Positions 17,967 to 27,004 of a DNA stretch of 64,000 bases are shown here, piece after piece. Every line of letters begins with the position of its first letter. Position 1 is the first letter of the stretch. The notes under the pieces were generated by a model. It made no database searches. It saw only the letters and a program-made list of their open reading frames with translations, and was not told the DNA's origin. The position numbers and the translations under genes are program-made. Origin of the DNA: JAJNBA01 sp035512775. GTDB lineage: Bacteria; Actinomycetota; UBA4738; HRBIN12. The stretch spans positions 1 to 64,000 of the forward strand of contig DATKDI010000048.1 in the NCBI GenBank assembly GCA_035512775.1, read 5' to 3'.

Positions 17967-18548
17967 ATGGCCTGGCTCGTCGCCGGCCTCGGCAATCCCG
18001 GCGATCGATTCGCGAGGACCCGGCACAACGTCGGCCGGATGGTCGCCGAGGACCTCGCCGACGAGGCCGGCGAGCGGTTCCGGAAGGTGCGCTTCCTCCC
18101 CGTGGAGACCGCCGAGATACGGGTCGGCGACGAGCGGCTCCTGCTCGCCCGCTCGACCCGGTTCATGAACGAGTCGGGTCCGTCGTACGCCTCCCTGGCG
18201 AAGAAGCAGGGGATCGAGTCGTCGCAGCTCATCGCCGTCCACGACGAGCTGGACATCCCTGCAGGCACGATCCGGGTCAAGGTCGGTGGTGGCAACAGCG
18301 GTCACAACGGACTGCGCTCGCTCGATCAGGCTCTTCGAACCCCGGAGTACCTGCGGGTCCGGGTCGGCATCGGCCGCCCGCCGGGTCGGCAGGATCCGGC
18401 GGATTTCGTGCTCCAGCCCGTGGGCTCGCGTGATGAAGCGGGCCTCGCGCTCCTCGTGAGCCACGCGGCCGATGCCGTGCGGTCGCTGATCACCGAGAGC
18501 CTCGAGCGGACGCAGGATCGCTTCAATCGCTCCGCTCCCAGCTCGTAG
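17967..18548 (+). CDS. pth: Peptidyl-tRNA hydrolase
   Basis: A 193-residue Pth that recycles peptidyl-tRNA released from stalled ribosomes. GLGNPGDRFARTRHNVG carries the catalytic His; FMNESG and HDELDIPAGTIRVKVGGGNS are the other family blocks. ATG 17967 lies 3 nt after the rplY stop, indicating translational coupling. Normal length and motifs. Confidence 0.95.
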   Translation: MAWLVAGLGNPGDRFARTRHNVGRMVAEDLADEAGERFRKVRFLPVETAEIRVGDERLLLARSTRFMNESGPSYASLAKKQGIESSQLIAVHDELDIPAGTIRVKVGGGNSGHNGLRSLDQALRTPEYLRVRVGIGRPPGRQDPADFVLQPVGSRDEAGLALLVSHAADAVRSLITESLERTQDRFNRSAPSS

Positions 18549-18565
18549 CCGCCCGTAGGGCGAAC

Positions 18566-18579
18566 GGGGGACTTCCCCC
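18566..18579 (+). terminator. Short hairpin after pth
   Basis: GGGGG / CCCCC with an ACTT loop, followed by TTCAGG. Only 5 bp, so weak, but it sits just after the rplY-pth operon. Confidence 0.3.
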
Positions 18580-18716
18580 TTCAGGTCGATCGAGCCGGGC
18601 CGATACCTCAAGCATGGTGCAACGCCCCTGTCCCGTGAGGCGTGGCCTTCTTCGAGGCCGCCTCCTCACACTGCCTTCTCATGGCCCGTGCATGCCCCGG
18701 CACGGGGAGGTGGTCC

Positions 18717-20909
18717 GTGACCACCGCTTCTGACACACCAGTCATCCCCGCCGTTGCCACCAAGGCCCGCGGACGGCTCGTCGTGTGGGCCTACGAACTC
18801 TTGGTCGCGATCCCGTTGATCGCCTATCTGGGCTGGGAAACGTGGCGAGCGCCCAGCGATTTCCTCGACTGGCGGATCTTGGTGTGGGCCGGCGCGATCG
18901 CACTCGTGCACCTCATGCCCATACCGCGGAGGATGCCCTTCCCGTTCAGTCTGAGCTTCCCTTTGCAGTTGTCGGTCGCTCTGCTGTATCCGCCACCTGT
19001 GGCGGCCGCCATCGTGTTGGCTGCGTCGATCGACCAGGAGGAGCTCCGCGGAGAGCATCCCCCCCTCACGATCGTCTTCCGGCATGCGCAGGTCGCCCTG
19101 TTCGTACTGGCGCAAGGAACGATCTTCCATAGCCTGACCGCTCTCGATGACCGATGGTTCGTGGTCGGCTCGGTGGTGATCCTGACCGCACTCATCGGCT
19201 ACGCGATCAGCACCATGGTGACCGCCGAGTGGCAGACGCTTCGATACCGCCATCGTCTCGATCACGTGCTGCGCGCGATGCACGAAGGAGTGATGGCGGA
19301 GTTCCTGATGTCGTACCTGGGCCTCGCGTTGTTCAGCGTCCTGGTCGCCATCACGACCGAGCGGATCGGTCTCTGGGCGATCGCGGTGTTCATCGCGCCG
19401 CTCGCATTCGCCTGGCAGATGTTGCACCGGACGCATTCCTTGGAGCTCGCGACAGAAGAGCTCGCCCGGAAGCAGGCCGAGAACGAATATCAGGCGTCGC
19501 ACGACCACCTCACCGACCTTCCCAACCGTCTGTTGTTCCTGCGGAGCCTCGCGACGGCGATCGAGGAAGCCGGGGACGCCGGTGGGAAGATCGGCGTGAT
19601 GTTGATGGACCTCGATCACTTCAAGGAGGTCAACGACGCGCTCGGGCACCATTTCGGCGACGAGCTCCTCGCGGCGATCGGGCCGCGGATCGCCCAGTCG
19701 CTCCGCGAGGGTGATCTCATGGCCAGGCTCGGTGGCGACGAGTTCGGGGTGCTGCTGACGAACCTCGCCGACGAAGAGACGGCCTCGGTCGTCGCGGAAA
19801 AGATCGTCGAAGGTCTCCGCCGACCGATCCGTGTCGAGGAGCTCGACCTCGATGTCTCCGGCAGCGTGGGCGTGGCGTTGTATCCCGCGCATTCGGAGGA
19901 TCCCGAGATGTTGCTCCGCCACGCGGACGTCGCGATGTACGCGGCCAAGGAATCGGGTCTCGGCTTCGAGGTCTACGACGAGATCATCGACCGGTACAAA
20001 CCCGAGCTCCTGACCCTCGTGACGCAGGTGCGCCCCGCGATCGAGGACAACCAGTTCCGGATGTACCTGCAGCCGAAGATCCGGCTGTCGGACGGACGCG
20101 TCGCCGGCGCCGAGGCGTTGATCCGCTGGGAGCACCCGACGCTCGGGCGACTGTCTCCCGCCGACTTCATCCCGATGGTCGAGAAGACCGTCCTCCTGAA
20201 GCCGTTGACGTATTGGGCGATCGAAGATGTGGTGCGCACGCTGCGATCGTGGGCGGACTACGACGTCCGGCTTCCGGTGGCGGTCAACCTGTCACCGCGG
20301 AGCCTGCTCGACCAGGACCTGCCCGACCTGGTGGGCGGCCTCCTCGAGCGGTTCGACGTGCCGGCGGCGCTCCTGAAGCTCGAGCTGACCGAGAGCTTCC
20401 TCGTCGCCGACTCGGGCCGATCCGACACCGTCTTGAATGAGCTGGCTCGACTGGGTGTGGGGTTGTCGATCGACGACTTCGGGACGGGGTTCTCCTCGCT
20501 CTCCTACCTGAAGAGTCTGCCGATCGAGGAACTCAAGATCGACCGCTCGTTCGTGTCGCACATGCTCGTGCGGGCCGACGACTTCACGATCGTCCGCGCC
20601 ACCGTCGAGCTGGGTCGCAACCTCGGGCTCCGTGTCGTCGCGGAGGGCGTCCAGGACCGGGAGACGTTCGACCGGCTCGGCGACTTCGGATGCGACGAGG
20701 CGCAGGGCTTCTACATCGCGAAGCCCCTCGACCCCGAGGCGTTCTGGCTGTGGTTGTCCGCGCGTGAGGCGGAGTTCCACGTCGAGGACGAGCCTGGCGC
20801 CGCGCCCACAACTGCAGAGCCCCCTTTCGATGGCCGCCCCATGGATCGCCGCGCCACGGACGGCCGCGCCGCGAAAGACCGGACCGGCGGAAGGCTCCGC
20901 GCCGTCTAG
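18717..20909 (+). CDS. Membrane GGDEF-EAL c-di-GMP turnover protein
   Basis: A 730-residue bifunctional signalling protein. Six membrane helices (about residues 20-235) form a sensor module. The diguanylate cyclase domain has an intact ARLGGDEFGV (about 339) and an RxxD inhibitory site (REGD) five residues before it. The EAL phosphodiesterase domain has GAEALIRWEHP (about 464) and loop 6 as IDDFGTGFSSLSYLK, so both activities look possible. The tail is Arg/Asp-rich. GTG 18717 is supported by GGGGAGG about 5 nt upstream; a longer reading frame exists but lacks such a site. The ligand for the membrane sensor is unknown. Confidence 0.9.
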   Translation: MTTASDTPVIPAVATKARGRLVVWAYELLVAIPLIAYLGWETWRAPSDFLDWRILVWAGAIALVHLMPIPRRMPFPFSLSFPLQLSVALLYPPPVAAAIVLAASIDQEELRGEHPPLTIVFRHAQVALFVLAQGTIFHSLTALDDRWFVVGSVVILTALIGYAISTMVTAEWQTLRYRHRLDHVLRAMHEGVMAEFLMSYLGLALFSVLVAITTERIGLWAIAVFIAPLAFAWQMLHRTHSLELATEELARKQAENEYQASHDHLTDLPNRLLFLRSLATAIEEAGDAGGKIGVMLMDLDHFKEVNDALGHHFGDELLAAIGPRIAQSLREGDLMARLGGDEFGVLLTNLADEETASVVAEKIVEGLRRPIRVEELDLDVSGSVGVALYPAHSEDPEMLLRHADVAMYAAKESGLGFEVYDEIIDRYKPELLTLVTQVRPAIEDNQFRMYLQPKIRLSDGRVAGAEALIRWEHPTLGRLSPADFIPMVEKTVLLKPLTYWAIEDVVRTLRSWADYDVRLPVAVNLSPRSLLDQDLPDLVGGLLERFDVPAALLKLELTESFLVADSGRSDTVLNELARLGVGLSIDDFGTGFSSLSYLKSLPIEELKIDRSFVSHMLVRADDFTIVRATVELGRNLGLRVVAEGVQDRETFDRLGDFGCDEAQGFYIAKPLDPEAFWLWLSAREAEFHVEDEPGAAPTTAEPPFDGRPMDRRATDGRAAKDRTGGRLRAV

Positions 20910-20925
20910 AATCCCTTCTTCGGGA

Positions 20926-20947
20926 CCCCGTCGCGACCGCGACGGGG
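20926..20947 (+). terminator. Hairpin terminator after the GGDEF-EAL gene
   Basis: A perfect 9-bp inverted repeat CCCCGTCGC / GCGACGGGG with a GACC loop, followed by CTGTTCGCGTT. It lies between the GGDEF-EAL gene and mfd. Confidence 0.5.
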
Positions 20948-20984
20948 CTGTTCGCGTTGCCGCGTCGGGATCCGGGGAGGTGGG

Positions 20985-23900
20985 ATGTCCCTCAGGGAGG
21001 TGCTCCAGGCCCTCGTGACGTCGGAGCCGTTCGAGCGGCTCCTCCTCGAACGGGCCCGCCCGATCGTGGCGAGGACCGACGCGGGACAGGACTTCCTCCT
21101 GGCTGGACTGGCGGTTGCGCTGGACGCCCCGCTGATGGTGATCGCCCCCGGTCCCCGGGAGGCAGAGGAGCTCGCATCGGAGATCGGGGCATACCTCGGA
21201 CCTGAGGCCGTCGCGCTCCTGCCGGCGTGGGACGCGCTTCCGTACGAGGGGATGGATCCGGCACCCGAGGTGGCGGCCCGAAGGGCCGACGCACTCGGGC
21301 GCCTCCGCGCCTCCGAGGGCCCATTCGTCCTCGTCGCCCCGTACCTCGCGGCGATGCAGCGGGTGCCGCCGACCCTCGGGACGGTGGCTCCGCTGCAGCT
21401 CGCAGCGGGCGTGGAGTTGGCGCCGGACATGCTCGCCGAGCGGCTCTCCGATCTCGGCTACGTCCGGGTCGACGTGGTCGAGCACCGAGGGGAGTTCGCC
21501 GTCCGGGGAGGTGTCGTCGACGTGTTCCCGGGCATCGCTCGTCGCCCGGCGCGGCTGGAGTACTGGGGCGATGAGATCGAGCGCCTCCGTGAGTTCTCAC
21601 CCTCGACGCAGCTCTCGACGCAAGAGATGGTTGCGATCGAGGTCTCGCAGGTGAGAGAGCTCCTGCCCGACGACGAGCTCCGCTCGGTCGCGGCACGCCG
21701 TGCCCCCGAGATGCCCGATCGGTTCCGCGACGGGCTCCAGCGGCTGGCCGATGGGCTGCGCTTCGAGGGCACCGACACGCTGGCCCCGTTCCTCTTCGAC
21801 CACATGCCGACACCCGGGGAGCTCCTGCCGGCCGGCTCCTGGGTCGTGTTGACCCAGGCCCAGCGCACCCTCCAGAGAGCCACACAGACGCACGCGGAGG
21901 CGGATGCGCTCGCCGCGGCGATCGACTGGCCGGGCCCGACGATGCTCGCGCCGCTCGAGGCCGCGATCGAGGGCCACGTAGAGCTCCGACTGAGTGAGTT
22001 CACCGAGGGGATCGATCTCGCGATCTCAGGCTGGGGGACCGCCGAGGGGAACCCCGACGAGCTCGCGAACCGTCTCGAACGCGCCGCGGCCGCCGGCACG
22101 AGGATCGTGCTGGTCGGCCGCGGTCACGGTTCGCTGCAGCGGGCCGCCGAGGTCGTCGGCGATCTTCCGGCCGAGCGGATCGAAGCGCCGCTCGCGTCCG
22201 GCTTCCTCTTCGAGCCGGGCCGTCTGGCCGTCGTCACCGAGGAGGACCTGTTCGGCTCCCGGCGCCACACGAGGAGCGCGCCGAGGTTCGCCAGCCGAGC
22301 GACCGCGTCGGTCGCCGATGAGCTGGAACCCGGCGACTTCGCGGTCCATCGGATCCACGGGGTTGGCAGATACGGCGGGGTCGTTCACCGTGAGCTGGCG
22401 GGCGCGGAGCGCGACTACCTGATCCTGGAGTACGCCAGCAACGACAAGCTGTACGTCCCGTCGGAGCAGGTCGGCATGGTTGCGAAGTACCTGGGTGGGG
22501 ACGCCCCCCGGCTCCATCGCCTCGGAGGGTCGGACTGGGCGCGCGCAACGGCGAAGGTCAAGCGCGCCGTCAAGGACATGGCCGGGGAGTTGGTGCGCCT
22601 CTACAGCGCCCGGATGGCCGTCCCGGGGCACGCGTTCGGTCCGGATACGCCGTGGCAGCTCGAACTGGAGGACGCGTTCCCGTACGAGGAGACACGCGAC
22701 CAGGTGACCGCGATCGACGAGGTCAAGGCGGACATGCAGCAGCCGATCCCGATGGATCGACTGGTCTGCGGCGACGTGGGGTTCGGGAAGACCGAGATCG
22801 CCGTCCGTGCCGCCTTCAAGGCCGTGATGGACGGCAAGCAGGTCGCGGTCCTGGTGCCGACGACGTTGCTCGCGGAACAGCACTTCGTGACGTTCGGCGA
22901 ACGGTTCGCGCCGTATCCGGTGAAGGTGGCGATGCTCTCCCGATTCCTGTCGCCGGCGCAGCAGAAGGACGTCGTCGCGGACGTGACGGCCGGCCGCGTG
23001 GACGTGGTGATCGGCACACACCGGCTGCTCGGCGCCGACGTCTCCTTCCGGGACCTCGGTTTGTTGATCGTCGACGAGGAGCAGCGGTTCGGCGTCGCAC
23101 ACAAGGAACGCCTGAAGCGGTTCCGGGCGCATGTCGACGTCCTCACGATGACGGCGACGCCGATCCCGCGCACGCTCGAGATGGCGCTCACCGGGATCCG
23201 ACAGATGTCGACGGTCGACACGCCGCCGGAGGACCGGCAACCGGTGCTCACCTACGTCGGCGGCTACGACGAGGGGCTCGCCCTCGGCGCCGTTCGCAGA
23301 GAGCTCCTGCGCGAAGGCCAGGTGTTCTGGGTCCACAACCGCGTCGCGACGATCGATCGGCAGGCCGCCTGGCTGCAGCAGCAGCTGCCCGAGGCTCGGA
23401 TCGTGATGGCGCACGGGCAGATGGACGAGGACACGCTGGAACGACAGATGGTCCGATTCTGGGATCGCGACGCCGACGTCCTCGTCTGCACGACGATCAT
23501 CGAGTCCGGACTCGACGTGTCGAATGCGAACACCCTGATCGTCGACCGCGCCGACAAGCTCGGGCTTGCGCAGCTGTACCAGCTGCGCGGACGTGTCGGG
23601 AGGAGCGGAGAGCGCGCGTTCGCGTACTTCTTCTTCCCACCGGTCCGGGAGCTCACCGAGGAGGCGCACGAGCGCCTGGGGACGATCTCGCGTCACCAGG
23701 CGCTCGGGTCCGGGTTCCGCATCGCGCTCCGGGACCTCGAGATCCGTGGCGCCGGCAACCTCCTCGGCGCGGAACAGCACGGGCACATCGCTGCGGTCGG
23801 CTTCGATGCGTACTGCCGGATCCTCCAGCAGTCGGTCGCGAAGCTGCAGGGTGAGCCCATCGTGGAAGAGAAGGAGCTGCGGATCGACCTGCCGGTGCGG

Positions 23901-24332
23901 GCGTTCGTGCCCCCCGGCTGGGTGGCGCAGGAATCCCTGCGGCTCGAGCTGTACCGCCGGATCTCGCTCGCCGGGGATCACGACGTGCTGGAGCGGATCC
24001 GCGAGGAGACCATCGATCGCTACGGGGCCCTTCCCACGGAGGTGGAGACCCTGTTCGCGGTCGCGTCCCTCCGGGTCACCAGCTGGTTGCTCGGGGTCGA
24101 GGAGGTGTCCACCTATCGCGAGCAGGTGCGCATCCGCCCGGTGGAGCTCCCGGAGGCCATGCGGCTGGACGTCGCGGAGCGGGTGCCGAGTGCGACCTTC
24201 CACGAGGCGAAGCGAACGCTCAACCTGGCGCCGGAACGGATCGCGAGCACCGAGCTCCCGGCATGGGTGGAGGCCCGGCTGCGAGAGGCGATCGGCGACG
24301 CCGTTGCCATCGCTCACGAGGCTCGCCGGTAA
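20985..24332 (+). CDS. mfd: Transcription-repair coupling factor
   Basis: A 1115-residue ATP-dependent translocase that removes stalled RNA polymerase and recruits UvrA. In order: UvrB-like N-terminal modules; the CarD-like polymerase-interacting domain (GDFAVHRIHGVGRYGGVVHR, about residues 450-470); a RecG-type motor with Walker A GDVGFGKTE (about 597) and DEEQ (about 696); the relay region RGRVGRSGERAFAY; and the C-terminal D7 domain. ATG 20985 has GGGGAGG upstream. The mfd / foldase / mazG / eno order is common in actinobacteria. Confidence 0.95.
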   Translation: MSLREVLQALVTSEPFERLLLERARPIVARTDAGQDFLLAGLAVALDAPLMVIAPGPREAEELASEIGAYLGPEAVALLPAWDALPYEGMDPAPEVAARRADALGRLRASEGPFVLVAPYLAAMQRVPPTLGTVAPLQLAAGVELAPDMLAERLSDLGYVRVDVVEHRGEFAVRGGVVDVFPGIARRPARLEYWGDEIERLREFSPSTQLSTQEMVAIEVSQVRELLPDDELRSVAARRAPEMPDRFRDGLQRLADGLRFEGTDTLAPFLFDHMPTPGELLPAGSWVVLTQAQRTLQRATQTHAEADALAAAIDWPGPTMLAPLEAAIEGHVELRLSEFTEGIDLAISGWGTAEGNPDELANRLERAAAAGTRIVLVGRGHGSLQRAAEVVGDLPAERIEAPLASGFLFEPGRLAVVTEEDLFGSRRHTRSAPRFASRATASVADELEPGDFAVHRIHGVGRYGGVVHRELAGAERDYLILEYASNDKLYVPSEQVGMVAKYLGGDAPRLHRLGGSDWARATAKVKRAVKDMAGELVRLYSARMAVPGHAFGPDTPWQLELEDAFPYEETRDQVTAIDEVKADMQQPIPMDRLVCGDVGFGKTEIAVRAAFKAVMDGKQVAVLVPTTLLAEQHFVTFGERFAPYPVKVAMLSRFLSPAQQKDVVADVTAGRVDVVIGTHRLLGADVSFRDLGLLIVDEEQRFGVAHKERLKRFRAHVDVLTMTATPIPRTLEMALTGIRQMSTVDTPPEDRQPVLTYVGGYDEGLALGAVRRELLREGQVFWVHNRVATIDRQAAWLQQQLPEARIVMAHGQMDEDTLERQMVRFWDRDADVLVCTTIIESGLDVSNANTLIVDRADKLGLAQLYQLRGRVGRSGERAFAYFFFPPVRELTEEAHERLGTISRHQALGSGFRIALRDLEIRGAGNLLGAEQHGHIAAVGFDAYCRILQQSVAKLQGEPIVEEKELRIDLPVRAFVPPGWVAQESLRLELYRRISLAGDHDVLERIREETIDRYGALPTEVETLFAVASLRVTSWLLGVEEVSTYREQVRIRPVELPEAMRLDVAERVPSATFHEAKRTLNLAPERIASTELPAWVEARLREAIGDAVAIAHEARR

Positions 24333-24345
24333 ACTCGTCCCTCTG

Positions 24346-25338
24346 ATGTCTGTTCCCCGTTCCGCTCGCGTGCTCCTGATCGTCCTGGCCTTGAGTGCCT
24401 GCGGACTGAGCAAGCCCGAGGTCGCGCGTGTGGGCGATCAGGACATCCAGGATGCGGACCTTCGAGAGGCCGTCGGCCTGCAGGAGGCGCTGGCGGACCT
24501 GCAGGGGACCGTGTGCGGAGGCGAGGCCGCCGCGGGCGGAGAGGGTGAGGGCGCCGCGTGCAACCGGATCGCGCTTTCCGGCGAACTGCTGTGGCTGGCG
24601 GTCGCCGGGTACGCGGACACCAACGACATCACCGCCGCCGACGACGAGGTCGAGGGGGCCATCTCCCAGCTCGAGGGGCAGTTCGGCCCCGACGTGCTGG
24701 AACAGGCGCTCGACGCGCACGACGTGACGCGCGACGATCTCTTCGAGCTCGGTCGGAGGATCCTCACGATCCGTGCCGTGCGGGGAGCGATCGCCGAAGA
24801 ACGAGTCGGGGCCGAGGAACTCCGCTCTCAGTACGAGCAGCGGGCGCTCGAATTCACGACCGTGGACGCGAACCACATCCTCGTCGAGACCGAGGCGGAG
24901 GCGCGGAGCGTCTTCCGACGTGTGCACGACGCCTCGGAGGCCCGGTTCAAGGCGCTCGCCCGCAAGGTCTCGACCGAGCCCGGCGCGCAGGACAGCGGCG
25001 GGAGCCTCGGGAGCGCTCCCGCGACGCAGTACGTGCCCGAGTTCGCCGACGTGACGGTCGCCCTCGAACCCGGAGAGGTCTCGCGCCCCGTGCACACGCA
25101 GTTCGGCTGGCACGTGATCTACCTGGTCGACAAACAGGTCACGCCGTACGCCGAAGCGAAGGCGGGGCTGCTCGAGCCGCTCGCCGATCGCGAGTTCCAG
25201 GGATGGCTGTCGGATCGTGCCGAGGAGCTGGGCGTCGAGGTCAACCCGAAGTACGGGCGCTTCGAGCCCGACACCTTCTCGCTGGGCGCCGTCCGAAGCA
25301 CCGATCCGGAAGGTGAACCCGCTTCGCCCTCGCCGTGA
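24346..25338 (+). CDS. Lipoprotein parvulin-type peptidyl-prolyl isomerase (SurA/PrsA-like)
   Basis: A 330-residue exported foldase. The signal peptide ends in the lipobox LSAC near residue 17, so it is predicted to be a membrane-tethered lipoprotein. A SurA-N-like helical region precedes a PpiC/parvulin domain (VDANHILVETEAEARSVFRR through FGWHVIYLVDKQ, about residues 180-265). TAAACT, overlapping the mfd stop, lies 10 nt before ATG 24346, suggesting a leaderless transcript as well as read-through. Its stop overlaps the mazG start. Confidence 0.85.
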   Translation: MSVPRSARVLLIVLALSACGLSKPEVARVGDQDIQDADLREAVGLQEALADLQGTVCGGEAAAGGEGEGAACNRIALSGELLWLAVAGYADTNDITAADDEVEGAISQLEGQFGPDVLEQALDAHDVTRDDLFELGRRILTIRAVRGAIAEERVGAEELRSQYEQRALEFTTVDANHILVETEAEARSVFRRVHDASEARFKALARKVSTEPGAQDSGGSLGSAPATQYVPEFADVTVALEPGEVSRPVHTQFGWHVIYLVDKQVTPYAEAKAGLLEPLADREFQGWLSDRAEELGVEVNPKYGRFEPDTFSLGAVRSTDPEGEPASPSP

Positions 25339-26153
25339 GCGGCGATCGTCCGGATCCGACGTCGCACGTTCCGGCCGGTCCCGTTCCCTCGTCCGAGGAG
25401 GGTCGCCGCGTGCTCGACCTCGTCAAGGTGATGGCGCGCCTCCGGGGGCCCGGCGGGTGTCCCTGGGACCGGGAGCAGACGCACGAGACCCTCGCGAGGC
25501 ATCTGCTCGAGGAGACGCACGAGCTGATCGAGGCGATCGACGCCGGCGACTCCGAGGCCATCCGCGACGAGCTCGGCGATCTCTTGCTGCAGGTCGTGTT
25601 CCACGCTGAGATCGCCTCCGACGACGGGCGCTGGGACGTCGACGACGTCGCGCGGCGGCTCATCGAGAAGCTCGTGCATCGCCACCCTCACGTCTTCGGG
25701 GAGGTCGAGGTCTCCGGCGCCGAAGAGGTCCTGACGAACTGGGAGAAGCTCAAGGCGGCAGAAGGGACGGGTCCGCGGCCGGGCGTCGAGGAAGAGATCC
25801 CGACCACGCTGCCCGCTCTGGCCAAGGCGGCCAAGGTGCAGCGCCGAGCGGCCGGGTGGGGCGTCGAGTGGGGGAGCCCTGAGGCCGCGGTGGCGGCGCT
25901 CCGCGAAGAGGTCGGCGAGCTCTCGGGCGCATCGGGCGATGCGGAGCGGGAGATCGGGGAGGTCCTGTTCGCCGCCGTGGCGGCTGCCCGGAAGCTCGGC
26001 GTCGACGCCGAGAGCGCACTCCGGCGGACCACCCGCGGCTTCGCCGAGCGGTACGAGCGCTACCGGGCGCTCGCCGAGGAACGCGGCGTCGACCTGGAGC
26101 TCGTCTCCGACGAGGAGGTTCGCAACCTGTTCCGCGAAGCTCGAGACCCGTAG
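25335..26153 (+). CDS. mazG: Nucleoside triphosphate pyrophosphohydrolase
   Basis: A 272-residue MazG hydrolysing NTPs/dNTPs to NMP and PPi, a house-cleaning enzyme. LRGPGGCPWDREQTHETL is the family opening and EETHELIEAID ... DELGDLLLQVVFHAEIA supplies the metal-binding EExxE/ExxD pattern. A second, less conserved MazG-like half follows. GTG 25335 overlaps the foldase stop by 4 nt. It is convergent with the next gene, with only 4 nt between stops. Confidence 0.92.
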   Translation: MSGDRPDPTSHVPAGPVPSSEEGRRVLDLVKVMARLRGPGGCPWDREQTHETLARHLLEETHELIEAIDAGDSEAIRDELGDLLLQVVFHAEIASDDGRWDVDDVARRLIEKLVHRHPHVFGEVEVSGAEEVLTNWEKLKAAEGTGPRPGVEEEIPTTLPALAKAAKVQRRAAGWGVEWGSPEAAVAALREEVGELSGASGDAEREIGEVLFAAVAAARKLGVDAESALRRTTRGFAERYERYRALAEERGVDLELVSDEEVRNLFREARDP

Positions 26154-26157
26154 CCGG

Positions 26158-26811
26158 TTAGGCGCGTGTGAACACGGCGACCTGCCACACGCGGCGATGT
26201 GCCCCGTGTGTCTTCCGGAAGCCCGCGTCCGCGATCCGTCGATCGACCGCGTCGAGGTCGTGGACGAAGGCGCGGAACCCGCGGAACTTCCGCTCTCGCA
26301 GTCGGAACCACCTGTTCGAGATGCCGACGGACACTCGGTTGAAGCGTCCCATGAGCCCCGAGTGGATCGGGGCCGTGTACGCGAAGACGTCGCCCGCCGC
26401 GCCCAGAGAGTTCTCCAGCAGTTGATCCACGCTCGGGTAGCAGCACAGCACCCGATTCATCGCGATCACATCGTGCCGCAGGAGCGGCTCGACGGCGCCG
26501 TTGCCCACCGAGAAGGTCGCTCGGTCCGCCAGGCCGCGCTCCGCGGCGAGCGACCGGGCCTCCTCGATGGCTCCTTGGCCCAGGTCGATGCCGTCGGCGC
26601 TCGCCGCGCCCCGAGCGAGCGCCCCGAGCGCCAGGTCACCGACGCCGCAGCCGAGATCGAGCACCGTCCTTCCGTCGAGTCCCTGATCCTCCAGAGCGGC
26701 GAGCAGCGATCGCGTGATGTCGGCGGCCGTGCCCCGCTTGCGAGCCCGCGCGGCGTTCTGAGACGCCCACTCGTCGAAGCAGCAGGCCGGCGGTCGTTCG
26801 CCCGGATCCAC
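26158..26811 (-). CDS. Class I SAM-dependent methyltransferase
   Basis: A methyltransferase of about 217 residues. Motif I is VLDLGCGVGDLALGALARGA, followed by acidic GIDLG, and the region after motif IV reads VIAMNRVLCCYPSVDQLLEN. It resembles small-molecule methyltransferases (Mg-protoporphyrin methyltransferase / UbiE-like); the substrate is unknown. The start is uncertain: GTG 26811 has CACACT 6 nt upstream, and ATG 26895 would add 28 residues of non-conserved Arg/Pro-rich sequence. It is divergent from eno. Confidence 0.7.
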   Translation of the reverse strand: MDPGERPPACCFDEWASQNAARARKRGTAADITRSLLAALEDQGLDGRTVLDLGCGVGDLALGALARGAASADGIDLGQGAIEEARSLAAERGLADRATFSVGNGAVEPLLRHDVIAMNRVLCCYPSVDQLLENSLGAAGDVFAYTAPIHSGLMGRFNRVSVGISNRWFRLRERKFRGFRAFVHDLDAVDRRIADAGFRKTHGAHRRVWQVAVFTRA

Positions 26812-27004
26812 GAGGGCAGTGTGCGTCGCCGTGCTGGCATCGGCAACCGGTATCGTCGGCCGACGTGGGCGAGGGCCGCGGCAGGATCGAGGCATATCTC
26901 CGGTGGCGGGAGGATGCCACCAGCACCCGCATCGAGGCGAGTCCCTTCGGTAGCTGCTCGAAATCCCGGGCGGCGGCTCAGCGTCGACTACGATTCGGAG
27001 CCCG

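Noticed and set aside
16737..18611. Long minus-strand frame spanning rplY and pth
   Set aside because: Almost all is antisense to rplY and pth. Only the part between prs and rplY resembles a protein family, and that is reported as the phosphoesterase fragment.
24220..24413. Antisense frames inside mfd as hidden genes
   Set aside because: They follow mfd codon structure and lack starts with ribosome sites or minus-10 elements.
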